Positions 1 to 9,204 of a stretch of 22,407 bases of DNA are shown piece after piece. Location of the stretch: positions 566,455-588,861 of the forward strand of contig NMRA01000260.1 of the NCBI GenBank assembly GCA_002633005.1, in the 5' to 3' direction. The position numbers were made by a program, and so were the translations under genes. This stretch comes from Phoronis australis (Eukaryota > Phoronida > Phoronidae). Under the pieces are notes generated by a model. The model was given only the letters and a program-made list of their open reading frames with translations. It was not told where the DNA came from and ran no database searches. Every line of letters begins with the position of its first letter. Position 1 is the stretch's first letter.

Positions 1-61
1 TTAAAATTTTTTGGGGGGCCGGTGCCCCCCGCCCCCCCCCCCCTCGCTTCCTACGGCCCTG
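1..61. mobile_element. Terminus of a hAT-like non-autonomous DNA transposon, cut by the window edge
   Basis: Read on the minus strand, the element starts CAGGGCCGTAGGAAGCGAGG at position 61 and runs into a long G tract (C tract at 31-43 on the + strand). The pattern CAG(G/T)GNCG..GGA followed by a G run is a common terminus of hAT-type miniature elements in animal genomes (family knowledge). The next eight bases, 62-69 (acatacta), would be one half of the 8-bp target duplication, but the other half lies outside the window. A small GC hairpin (GGGGGGC..GCCCCCC) sits at about 13-30. No coding capacity is visible. Confidence 0.5.
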
Positions 62-916
62 ACATACTATGTCTTATCCAGCCTTTTCATTAGGCAGGGA
101 GGTGTAATTCATATTCCAATTTGTAACTTACAATGTTGCAAACTTTTGAGGAGCCTGAACACGAGCCTTCTGACTTAGCAACCACAAAGCGCACAGCCAG
201 CTTTAAAGCGACTATAAGCCTGACCCACTTTCCACCCGAAATTTTGTCAACTCACCAACCACAATTTGTAATAAGGTTGAAATCCAACCACCCAGATCTT
301 TAAATTATTCGTGAAATAGACATATTAAGTTAAATTATTTTACATATTTTCGGTCTACAGGGTTTTGTTAGCCTACAACAGTCCGGTACACCCTATTTCA
401 GTTAATCGCCGATTGGAAGCGGCTGTAATATTTAATGTAGGCCTACCATCAACACTAAGACAAATCAAACTGGTTTCAATAAATTTCAATTTGATGATCT
501 GAACACAGATACTATCATCCATCTTTGAAAGGTTAATTTCCATGTGATGACAGACACCGAACAACTTACTTAGAACTTTTTTACAGCATAATTTTGAATC
601 AAGTGGGCCAGGACATGAAATCGGACTTTGTAAGGTTAACGTCGGTGTGATGACAGAAATTATCAACCTTACAAAGAATAAAGCATGGACAGCTTCAAAT
701 GCCAAAAGGGTAAAGGTTCAAGTTCAAAAAACCTCTTGACTCGGGCTGTCCTCTACATAGAAAAATTAAACCATATATTCACCAAATATGTCATAGGTTA
801 ACGATGTACCTCGTGAACGTAACTAAACATTGTGTGCCGACTAGCATTGCCAAAACAGGACCCCGCTTTCCGCCGACACGATTTGACAGCCATGAAGTAC
901 GTCAGCACATTACTGG
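62..916. other. Intergenic region upstream of gene 1
   Basis: AT-rich sequence without a convincing gene. A 110-codon open frame on the minus strand (373-705) has no recognisable domain and overlaps a degenerate duplicated segment (523-556 and 628-660 share an AAGGTTAA..TGTGATGACAGA core), so I treat it as chance. A perfect 12-bp inverted repeat lies at 626-676 and is listed separately. Confidence 0.5.
626..676. repeat. Perfect 12-bp inverted repeat with a 27-nt spacer
   Basis: CTTTGTAAGGTT (626-637) is followed by AACCTTACAAAG (665-676), an exact reverse complement. The transcript could fold into a stem of 12 pairs. It could equally be the tips of a very small inverted-repeat element. No flanking target duplication is obvious. 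Confidence 0.6.
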
Positions 917-955
917 CCAATGAAAATCATACTGCCAGATAGCACGATATAAATA
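917..955 (+). promoter_or_regulatory. Putative core promoter of gene 1 (CCAAT box and TATA box)
   Basis: A CCAAT pentamer (917-921) is followed 26 bases later by TATAAATA (948-955). This would place transcription start near 978-987, about 20-30 nt before the first ATG of gene 1 at 1007. The spacing suits a RNA polymerase II core promoter. The caveat is that the encoded N-terminus seems to begin inside an OB fold, so true upstream exons may exist and this match could be fortuitous. Confidence 0.4.
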
Positions 956-1006
956 GCGCGTTTGATCGTAAACACACAGAGACAATTATTGCAATTAATC
1001 AGAGAC

Positions 1007-1162
1007 ATGAAGATGACTACATGTATAAGCCAGCCAGTAATACGAAAAACAACTCTGTTCCTTTCGGAAATTCATGAAGAATTAAGGAAAGACTCATTTG
1101 TGCTTCTAACCACCACATATGAGACTGACACTGCGATCAGGGTCCACAAAAAGGATTATCAG
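1007..1162 (+). CDS. Gene 1, coding exon 1
   Basis: Begins ATG AAG ATG ACT (MKMTTC). There are 52 codons without a stop, ending TAT CAG before the strong donor GTAAGT at 1163, phase 0. The frame stays open a little upstream (to 962), and an acceptor-like AATTAATCAG ends at 1002. A non-initial exon starting at 1003 therefore cannot be excluded. Confidence 0.6.
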
Positions 1163-3042
1163 GTAAGTGCAGGTAATTTAATGTCGTACATTATAGTACT
1201 ATACGCGAAATGGCTGTAGACTAATGAAAACTAAGAATAATAGAGGATCATTGTGAAGATTTAAGTATTTGCATTTAATTTAGTTCATAAACTTAGTGAT
1301 AAAACATTTGAAATACTTAAGTATTGTCAACCTTTTAGGACTACTAGCAATGCGATTGCAAATGTTCTCCATCTAAAGTAAGATAACTGTATCTAATCGT
1401 ACTGTAGACTGCATAAGGTATATGACAGAGAGGTTTTGCAAAGAGACGTGAACGTAAATTATGGCACATTCATAATATCGCGTTATACGTGGCATTGGTG
1501 GCTGTCACGTGATCCATAAGCCTTTTGAGTATTTTACGCGACTACGGAATGTTTCGCTTTACAAGCAATTACGTATCAGTCATTTACTTTCACGTTAGAC
1601 AGCTAATCTTGATTTAGTATTAACTCACCTCTTTTTAGCAACACGTTTTAAAAAAATTGATGTCTGTTTTAAACTGCTATATTTTTTCAGATTTTCGGAA
1701 ACGTGGCGGCGTTTGAGGTACATGAAAACAAGGTTAAGGAATTCCTTGCACCGCCATACATAACGGCAGAGGAATTGAAACTTCTCCAAAAGAACGAAGA
1801 TGCTCGTTCGCAGGAACTCTTTCAAAAGTGTCTGATTTGAAAGAAGAACCGCATTACAAAAGAAAAACTGGCGCACTTGATAACGGTACAGAGATCGAGC
1901 TATGGGGAAATCATGCAATTGCTACTGATATCAAAGAAGCCGACCAAGTGCGTGGAAGCGCACTTGAGGTAGACGTCTATGGCTCCAAAGTAACACTGAA
2001 CTCAGTGACGGAAACAACTATTTTGGTAAGATATTCCAAAATATGTAAACGTACTAAACAAAAGAAATCTTAATACGATAAAAAGAGCTTAATTATTTTC
2101 CAATCAAAATCAAAAGAAAGCTAAATAACATATAGAATCAACCAGTGAGAACGTGAAATACATGATGTTCAGACAAAATCAAGAAAGAGTTAAACTGAAA
2201 AATTGTGTTGTTAATTGCAGATCGACGAAGATGGTAGAGCGGAGAGCATACAAGTCATGGGCATGAACAAAAGGTAAAAATTATATGGTGAATTGCACAA
2301 AAACAACGTCCTAAAACCAATATGAAAATTTACGATCATACACGTTCAACTGTTTGCCACAACGCACACGCAATAAATGCCGCTAAATCTAGATCATAAT
2401 GATTTCGTACATATATTTGGTATGGATAAGTAGAATATTGATGATAATACGTGTGCACTTTGAAAAACAATTCGAGGTACAACTGTATTTTGTGAAAATT
2501 GCTAAATAAAATTTTAAGAAAAACGAACAATAATACAAACGTTTTCGATTGTTTATGTCACAGTCGTGTCCTGTTAAAACTCCCTTTTTACTCATTACTC
2601 ATTTTAGATAGGAACCTGGAGATTTGACCAGTGTATACACCTACCTTAGTACAAAGCTGTGTTGACATCGTGTCATCTAGAGGCATGATCGGAAACAAGA
2701 GAAAAATGTCTGGACGAACACACATGTTTTTAGCACGGTACATTTGTTTTGAAGTTCCTCTGCGTTTGTGAGTGACAAATTGTCCGTGTCAACATCGGAG
2801 TTCATAAATTCCAAGCAAAGACCGTTTGTTGGCCAGAGCCACGCAATCTAACGACCTACATGTGCATTGTGTCTAAAGAAAAGTGCACATAAGAAATTAA
2901 GATTTCTAGTTTGATCTCAAAATGCCACTATACAATTACGGTTTACAATATTTCTATAACGTTTGCCTTCCTCGTTTGCAGCACCGTGATAACTACGGAT
3001 CGCACCTACAAGATTGACAGCGAATGTCAACAGCCACACTAG
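1007..3042 (+). CDS. Tandem OB-fold protein, replication protein A-like, four exons, frame broken in exon 2
   Basis: Coding exons as I join them: 1007-1162, 1691-2025, 2221-2273 and 2982-3042, ending at TAG 3040-3042. All junctions have GT..AG borders and compatible phases (0, 0, 2). The product is about 201 residues if one missing base is allowed for. Residues ~28-55 (FVLLTTTYE..IRVHKKDYQIF) resemble the last strands of one OB fold. The part from ~CSFAGTLSKVSDLK through GTEIELWGNHA, ADQVR and SKVTLNSVTETTI has the strand pattern of a second OB fold of the RPA single-stranded-DNA-binding type (G-x-I-x-L-W-G..A....D-x-V....V-T-L-x-x-x-x-x-T-x-I). A role in binding single-stranded nucleic acid is therefore inferred, not shown. 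Exon 2 is 335 bp, one short of the multiple of three required between two phase-0 introns. The open frame switches inside it, so this copy is either a pseudogene or carries a sequencing error. The first OB fold lacks its N-terminal half, so upstream exons may be missing. The exact family is not recognised. Confidence 0.6.
1691..2025 (+). CDS. Gene 1, coding exon 2 (contains the frame break)
   Basis: The acceptor ATTTTTTCAG ends at 1690 and the donor GTAAGA starts at 2026. Entered in phase 0 from exon 1, it reads IFGNVAAFEVHENKVKEFL.. and would stop at TGA 1838-1840. The OB-like sequence (SDLKEEPHYKRKTG.., ELWGNHA..) is in the frame whose last upstream stop is TAA 1735-1737. Both frames are open between 1738 and 1837, so one lost base there joins them. 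The A4 run at 1788-1791 is the obvious candidate. The length of 335 bp (336 minus 1) agrees. Confidence 0.65.
2221..2273 (+). CDS. Gene 1, coding exon 3
   Basis: The acceptor TTAATTGCAG ends at 2220 and the donor GTAAAA starts at 2274. The 53-bp exon reads IDEDGRAESIQVMGMNK plus two bases, in phase 0 at its start and phase 2 at its end. Confidence 0.6.
2982..3042 (+). CDS. Gene 1, last coding exon
   Basis: The acceptor CTCGTTTGCAG ends at 2981. The split codon AG|C gives Ser, then TVITTDRTYKIDSE, and TAG at 3040-3042. The TYKID segment fits a final OB-fold strand. Confidence 0.6.
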
Positions 3043-3169
3043 ACGCCAAAATATTCCTACACCATCTTCGCTACTATAACGAGAGGATAAAATACCGAGA
3101 TGACGATCGTAGAAGGAAACTAATAAAAAACAAGCATTCTGCTATTTAATATTAAACGTTGTAGTGTTA

Positions 3170-3175
3170 AATAAA
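3170..3175 (+). terminator. Poly(A) signal AATAAA of gene 1
   Basis: AATAAA lies 127 nt after the gene 1 stop codon and is followed by T/GT-rich sequence (3176-3235). This is the normal arrangement for animal 3' end cleavage. Confidence 0.55.
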
Positions 3176-4786
3176 ATGTGTTGTTAAACTATACACAGTT
3201 CGTTGATCTTTGTCTCTTCTGTTTTGTCATCGTTCATATTTTAGGACTAACATGTTTTCGTTTAACGATCAATGGCTTCAAAAAAAGTTAACTCTGCTGT
3301 TATAAGTATGGCGTTTTTAACGTCATTTTCTAAAACCATAGGCGTTTCAACATATGAACACTTGACGAATTCCTGTCCGTTCCGGGCGTCCTGGTGTATA
3401 TTTTAAAACGGGAAATTTACAATGGCCAAAATAAATGGACGTAAATTGCGGCATGGGGACAGTCTGATGAATATTGTTTGAAAAAGGTTTTGAGTTATTT
3501 GCTTTTAAATTTCAAAAACGTTACATTGTTCTGTATTTCTTTGAAGTCTAAAACAAACGGCATAATATTTGCACGCTATCAACGATCACATACGTGTCGG
3601 GTCACTAGTAGTTAAAAATTTCAAACTTGTCTTCAGTCAGTAAAATTTGGGAATATCTCGCGTACACAAGTGTTTCACGGTACTGGGCAAGGAAAATTGG
3701 ATGGACTGGACGCGCACGTGATCTGTAAGTTTTTAGAGCACGGACAAACTGTATCGTACTCCACACAAACATGACATTTGATACTCCATGTGATGTTTTT
3801 ATCCTGTATTTCAGAGGTGTATTTGCGCTGATCCAATTGCAAGAAATCAGTGACTTAACGAATTCTCCTAAATCTCGTGTCTTGTGTCATAGTTTACACA
3901 CAAATTTCATCTGTTTCTGTCCGTGCATTGTTATTGGGACAGCCCTGTGATTAATGACATTTTCTAATAAATATAATTAAACGTTGAGCCCAAACGTTGA
4001 TGAAAACGATTAGGAACGTAGTCCGTTAGTTTGGAGCGTTGCATGAAAAGGCCCCTAAACATTTTTGATAACCTCGACAATTCAACGTCTAGTTCGCTCT
4101 AAATTGGTATGAAAAGGAAACGTTAGGGACTGTTTCATGGAACCGGACAAACGCTTTGTAATAGTCTGAAGTAGTCTAGGCTTCACGACTTTTGATCGGT
4201 AGCTTGCGCACACCGCATATTCGTTCTTTGGTTCAATATAATATGTGCAACTCCAGATGCTTTTTGTAATCACTGTAAAGGGGGTGTATACAAAATGGTC
4301 AAATCGCCAGTGCCGGGTGGGATGAGCTTCTATTGAACGATGACGCTATGGTTCTTAAAATGGTTAGATGACAACTAGTGCCCTACTAATAACTTAGGAG
4401 TCACTGTCACTTCTCTGGATTTATTTTTTTCTTGTATTTTTGACTCTTTCTCTGGCTTAGAGGGTTTTTTATTGTCGTTAAAGATAGAACAAATATGTCT
4501 ACAACCCTTCACATCTTTCCGTAAGTGAGTAATTGCTAAAGCCATGCAAGGAGAGTAGACATTAACGCTTTTAAATTTACTTTTAAGTAGACTTTTTAAA
4601 ACCTTCTTAAATCAGAAACAACGCCAATGTATTCTACTATGTTGGATTTTACATTGAACCCATTTATCATGAGGTCTAAACTAACGAAATCGTCATCAGG
4701 GGTCGTCTTCGTGCAACAATGGAGAAACGTATCATCGTTATGTCTTAGTATTTCAAACACGGATTTTGCCCATTGACACAATATTG
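3176..4786. other. Intergenic, nothing recognised
   Basis: AT-rich sequence broken by stops in all frames. Short open frames on the minus strand (4082-4273 and 4596-4781) have no recognisable domain or splice context. I see no clear inverted repeats or RNA gene here. The right part may be remnant sequence of the LINE that follows. Confidence 0.4.
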
Positions 4787-5419
4787 ACTAAAGAACAAGA
4801 ACCAGCTCTGTTTGCAACCGTCGAATTAGCTGCCTTCAGAGAGAGGCTACAGCACGTGATTCTGAGCGTAATTTCAAAAACTCTCAAATAACTGTGAACA
4901 AAATCCAACAAAAGATTTCATGAAGTTCTGCCCAGGAAAAACGAGGAAATTGACCACCCAAACTCTGAAGTGTCACAGCTCCGCGAGAAATACATGTATA
5001 AGCCCGTTGAAAAAACAAGTGCTGGTCTAACGACGAAATTAGATAATCTAAACTACTAACTGATTACTGGCGTCAAGAAAACAGAAAACGACACGACAGA
5101 CAGGCATGTTGGACTTTGTTCCCAAACGCAACCAGATAACGTCATCACGCAAAAACATCTGGACCGCACTCCGACTTTGAGACCGAATTGTTCTTAAATT
5201 TACAACCAACAATGCGCGTAAAGCATTTTTAATAAGAGAAAAGAAATAGGCCGCAGCATTTTGTCAACGACTACTCTTCTATGTCGACAGCTGAAACAAA
5301 AAGGAATGTTTCAAGCTACATGGTCCACAGATGGTTCAGTGAAAGAGAGAGTCAACGACAAGACCCATGCATTGACAAGTATTGGAGAAGTGAATAAACT
5401 GATAATCCCTGCAGAATAA
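4787..5419 (+). pseudogene. Degenerate LINE ORF1-like (L1 ORF1p type) reading frame
   Basis: Several pieces of one protein can be followed through different frames: TKEQEPALFATVELAAF from 4787, then KNEEIDHPNSEVSQLREKY, KLDNLNY and ITGVKKTEND, then NARKAFLI near 5215, and finally WSTDGSVKERVNDKTHALTS ending IGEVNKLI before TAA 5417-5419. Order and wording match the coiled-coil, RRM and C-terminal-domain layout of L1-type ORF1 proteins (family knowledge). Those proteins bind element RNA and chaperone nucleic acid during retrotransposition. Stops at about 4889, 4895 and 5057, and several frame changes, show it is dead. No endonuclease/reverse transcriptase ORF2 follows, so the copy is truncated or interrupted. 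It lies between the two genes on the same strand. Confidence 0.65.
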
Positions 5420-6353
5420 TCAACAGATACAAGCAGCAGCTATAAATCACAGTGACAGTTCTTTGACTTTTGTTTACAAGAACTCCGCATCGGTTTTACC
5501 ACTCTCTTGATGTTGCGTAAGTAATGTCTCAATATCTGTCTCGCTGGCACTGTTCTGTGTTTATTAACGTAAACATCTACATATAACTTAATCACTGGGT
5601 GACATCCAACCGATTATGTTTGTTTTTAAGTCTCCCATCTCACAATACAGTATTTTTTCGATGTAGTCTTGATAGTATATATAGAGTTTATATTTTCGTT
5701 TAGTTTAAACAGTAGACCACAAGTTTTCACATTTGAATTTGGCATGACATTGTTGAAGAGCAGCGCAGTTGCGATGTCGTTAGATAGTCATACCAATCCA
5801 CGAGACCTTCAGTTAATGACAATACTCAACTTTGCAGTGCAAATGGTTTGTTATTCAAATGTATTAGCAACTTACCACCAACATTTAGCAACACCGTTTT
5901 GAACCTATATGTTTTTTGCAATATCATATATCTTCTACACGCACTGCTAAGAACTAGAGAATGAAACCTCGTCTACATATTGAAAAAAAAACATGACAAT
6001 TTCAGATAAAAGATAAAAATTTTCAGACAACTATATTGCCATTTCATTATGTACTCAAATTGGGCCATTTTCAAATGCCTAGGTAGAGTTCAGTAACGCT
6101 AAGACCTCCCTAAGACTTTCCGAGATTACGTGAGATAGTGAGATACGTGTACATGTATTGCCGTGCATTTTAAAGGAGAACGCGTGATTTTGATTAGATT
6201 TTAGCGCAGGTTCTAGTGTTCTGAGCACTATCATGTGATGACTAGTTCGGCGATTCAAAATTATCAGTCAGTCTTCCATATTTTTTTAATATTTTGCACC
6301 AACTTAACTTTGAACCTGAGATTTGATCTTCTCAACTCTTCACAATATGCGCA
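5420..6353. other. Intergenic, nothing firm
   Basis: A 77-codon frame at 5669-5902 carries no recognisable motif and has no clear splice partners. A TTTAAAGGAGAACG word at about 6170 resembles termini of some TTAA-type miniature elements, but I find no matching second end. Confidence 0.35.
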
Positions 6354-6435
6354 AAAATACGACCGTAAAATTATGAACGTAAAGTTACGAACGTAGAATT
6401 ATGAGCGCAAAACACGAGCGTAAAATTACGTGTAT
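6354..6435 (+). repeat. 14-bp tandem minisatellite, about six copies
   Basis: Consecutive units begin at 6354, 6367, 6381, 6395, 6409 and 6422, each 13-14 bp. The consensus is AAAATTACGAACGT, for example AAAATTATGAACGT then AAAGTTACGAACGT. Related CG-containing words (TTACGAATGTG, GAGCGTAATAACG) recur up to about 6594, suggesting a longer decayed array. Confidence 0.75.
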
Positions 6436-6594
6436 ACAACTGCTAGAAAGCTCAAGTGACCAACAAATCAATTTCTCATTGGTTATAACAATAACAAGCG
6501 AAGTTTAGGTTATAATTACGAATGTGATAACGGGCGAACGATTACAGTCGAAAACACAAGCGAAGTCTTGGATGTAAGTAAGAGCGTAATAACG

Positions 6595-6861
6595 CATGCG
6601 CGCACCCAGGGGGGTTTGAGTGGGCTTCAGCAAGCTCCGCTATTAGGCAATGTGTACTAAAAAGTTCCGCCTCAGAGAAACAAAAACTCCGAAAACAAGT
6701 AGAAAATGAGACAAAGGTCCACTAAAAAAGTATGAAATACCAAAAATCTGCGAAGGTACAATTTATAGTTTTCAACGTACTCGAGGAATCTTAGTAAAAG
6801 GTCCACATTATCAAAAATTCGACCCCCCCCCCCTCGCCATTTTGGGCTTCGTGCGCGCATG
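6595..6861. mobile_element. Candidate miniature inverted-repeat element (about 267 bp)
   Basis: CATGCGCGCAC at 6595-6605 is exactly repeated in inverse at 6851-6861 (GTGCGCGCATG). G-rich sequence follows the left end (CCAGGGGGG), and the matching C tract lies near the right end (6824-6836). The outside bases TAACG (6590-6594) and TTACG (6862-6866) nearly match and could be a worn target duplication. No coding capacity was found. The terminal repeat is short, so chance is possible. Confidence 0.4.
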
Positions 6862-6866
6862 TTACG

Positions 6867-7332
6867 AGCCTCACTACCCAAACGGCCCACGATATGTTTG
6901 TGGCTACACAGCAATTAGGAGTGGCGCAAGTTAGGCCTAGGTTAGAACAAGTTACCCTACCTGGATTCCCCGCAAACAAAATGGCTACTTTTCTGATTAC
7001 CGCTGAATTAAATAGTAAAGTATGACGGTTGCTAGGAAGGTATAATTGCACAGAAGCCATACATTACATTTTGTTGTACCATTTCATATTTGACTATAGA
7101 CAGTAAAAAATCAAAATAATGGACATTTAGTCCACAGCCTACAGGGCTTATTTATAATCACTTGACATTCCATCGGAGTACAAGTAATCAGCACTTCCAA
7201 CCAGCAACAAAATCAAAACATTTGTCTAAAACGGCACTCCATTATCGGGAAACTCAGTCTCGGTATAGAGGCAATAAATATACATGTATAAACGCTGAGG
7301 ATTGGCAATAGTGAAATGTATCAAATAAATAC
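6867..7332. other. Intergenic, nothing recognised
   Basis: Contains TAGGCCTAGGTTAG-type words, but no open frame with a recognisable domain and no clear repeat structure. Confidence 0.35.
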
Positions 7333-7406
7333 GGAAAAATCGGGAGTCGAATCCCAGGTCTCTAGAATGCCACTCTGGTGGTCTTTCCACTGAGATAGGC
7401 CTACTG
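7333..7406 (-). repeat. tRNA-derived relic (SINE head or tRNA pseudogene)
   Basis: On the minus strand TATCTCAGTGGAAAGACC (A-box region, 7380-7397) is followed by CCAGAGTGGCATTCTAG, an anticodon-arm-like segment with GGC in the anticodon place. Then comes GATTCGACTCC (B box, 7343-7353). Order and spacing match a tRNA. The T arm carries an extra base, the anticodon stem has a mismatch and the acceptor stem does not pair, so it is not a working tRNA gene. A polymerase III-driven SINE head or a decayed tRNA copy is the best reading. Confidence 0.55.
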
Positions 7407-7790
7407 AGGACCAGATATCGGTTGCAGTCAACTGTAATGCCGTACATATACATCCCATGAGCGGGCGTTTTTGCGTGTTCCATTAATGGAGCTTTATTGT
7501 AGGAGGCTTCATGACGAATACAGTTGTGTGGCTAGCAGGAATCATATTAAAGTGAGAATTACAAGAAAGCACACAGGTAATTCTATTTGCTTCTGAAAGC
7601 AGTTATCATTCGACCGAGGATCATTGAATTGCAAGACAAATCTACCAATCATTATTTTAGAAAAGGAAAGGACTGCACTTATTCAGAGATGGCGCCGTGT
7701 CGCCCTGCGATGTGTTTTCTTGCAAACGAGAAGCATATCTCGGACCATACAGTGTAGTTTAAAGGGAAGGCAACATTTTTTGCGTCTTTT
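7407..7790. other. Intergenic, nothing recognised
   Basis: A 62-codon + strand frame (7624-7812) runs into the inverted-repeat element and has no recognisable motif. The word TTTAAAGGGAAGGCAACATT at about 7758 could be the outer edge of that element. Confidence 0.35.
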
Positions 7791-8536
7791 TGATAAAAAT
7801 ACGGTTCGTTAATTATCCCAGTCATGTGCTTCAGTTAATTACGGCTGCCTGTAATTTTATTAATTACACGTGCATTACTCCGTAAGTGACGTTTAGGGGG
7901 TTAAGAATTTCCCGCCATTTCGTTTCTAGTGTGTTCGAGTTACTGTTAGTATCTGTTGTACTGTTGTTTTTCGTTCTGGTCTCCTAAAGTTGTCGTCAGC
8001 ACTTCCCATCGACCAGTATTCTATGACAAACTAGGTTGTTTGAAAACTCAGTTGGATTTAGGAATCTATTACTTTGTAGTAGCAGTGGGTGGATACAGTA
8101 TATGTTTGAGCCCGAGCATAGTGAAGCAGAATACAAATAGCTGTAAAGAGGGAGAGATCAGAGACTGAGGACAGACGCGGTGGGACGTCTCGGTGCAACT
8201 ACGGCGGAGCGTGACATCTTTCGGAAAGCGGTGTACTGGCATATCCAAAGTGCGCGTGAGAAGATAACGAGTACTTACCGGTACGCAGCAACAGTGCGGC
8301 ATGTTGACTGACTCCAAAGTAAACCCAAACGACAATCAAACTTATCACAACCGAGGTAAAACAGTGACTTATTCGACAAGTCACACAGTCAGACTACATG
8401 AAAACAAAATGGCGGGAAATTTTTAACCTTCTAAACGTCACTTCCGTAGTAAGGCACGACTAATTGATGAAATTACGGGAAGCCGCTGATAACTGAAAAA
8501 CATGTCTGGAATAATCAACGAACCGTATTTTTACTA
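7791..8536. mobile_element. Long inverted-repeat DNA element, arms about 142 bp
   Basis: The segment 7791-7932 aligns without gaps to the reverse complement of 8395-8536. Shared blocks include TAAAAATACGGTTCGTT, AAGTGACGTTTAG and ATTTCCCGCCATTT. By eye roughly four of five bases agree. About 460 bp separate the arms and hold no recognisable protein. This is the shape of a non-autonomous foldback or long-TIR transposon. Similarity fades outward to about 7770 and 8556, so the exact termini and any target duplication are unresolved. Confidence 0.75.
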
Positions 8537-9155
8537 AAAGTGACATGAAAAGTAATCGTGGGCGGAAAAAGTTCAGGTTAAAAATAAAATTTTCAATACC
8601 GATTTAAAGTTACATGTTTAATGACTTATTTCAAAATCAAAATTTAAAATCGAAACATGTTTAGCGTTCAAAATAACACATTTAGAAAATCAATATCAAT
8701 TTCAATCTTCTATGACAGTTATGTAATCCCATTCCATTTGAATCCTGGAACTGTAAAATGACGCACGTATTTGAATTAAACGTGATTTGCTGTGTCCTTG
8801 TGTTTCACGCCTTACTTCGAAGGTCCATGTAAAAATTGAGCATGATAAGTCATTGAATCAACAGGCTGGTGTTTTCTGAGCTGCCCAAATGTATATTACA
8901 TAATTCTCTGGTGGGGTCTCGAGCACCGTTAATATGCTTAGAAGTCATTGGCTAATCTCGTTGGAAAAACGCGAAAGTGAACTGGTCAGTGCCACTTGCT
9001 TGTCGTTAGTCTGGAAAAGTTGCCATGGGTGGGCGTTATGTAATAAGTTAAATACCATGGACCGCAGACAATACAGTAGCAGGAATATAGGTCACGGCAG
9101 TCGGACGTTATTCTTTGCCAAGGGAACTTTATAGTTCGGCCGTTGTGAAACGAAT
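8537..9155. other. Upstream region of the receptor gene
   Basis: AT-rich to about 8720. An inverted CCAAT (CATTGGCTAA, about 8944-8953) lies some 205 bp before the receptor ATG, and no clear TATA box is present. A short upstream frame from ATG 9057 ends at TAG 9132-9134, before the receptor start. If the leader includes it, it would act as a upstream ORF. Confidence 0.35.
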
Positions 9156-9204
9156 ATGTCTCGAATATTCCTGTCGCTGTTGCTGTGTTATCTTTTCAGT
9201 ACAG
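9156..9204 (+). CDS. nAChR-like gene, exon 1 (signal peptide)
   Basis: ATG at 9156 opens 16 codons plus one base, ending AGT ACA G before the donor GTATGA. The residues MSRIFLSLLLCYLFST form a basic residue, a Leu-rich core and a small polar end, as in a secretory signal peptide. The phase-1 end fits the first two bases of exon 2 (G|TG, Val). Confidence 0.8.

Noticed and set aside
373-705. 110-codon minus-strand open frame, the second longest in the window
   Set aside because: No recognisable domain, it overlaps a hairpin and a degenerate duplication, and it lacks gene context.
1016-5005. TACATGTATAAGCC shared by gene 1 exon 1 (1017-1030) and the LINE relic (4991-5004)
   Set aside because: The flanks do not match, and ACATGTA words are very common here, so chance is enough.
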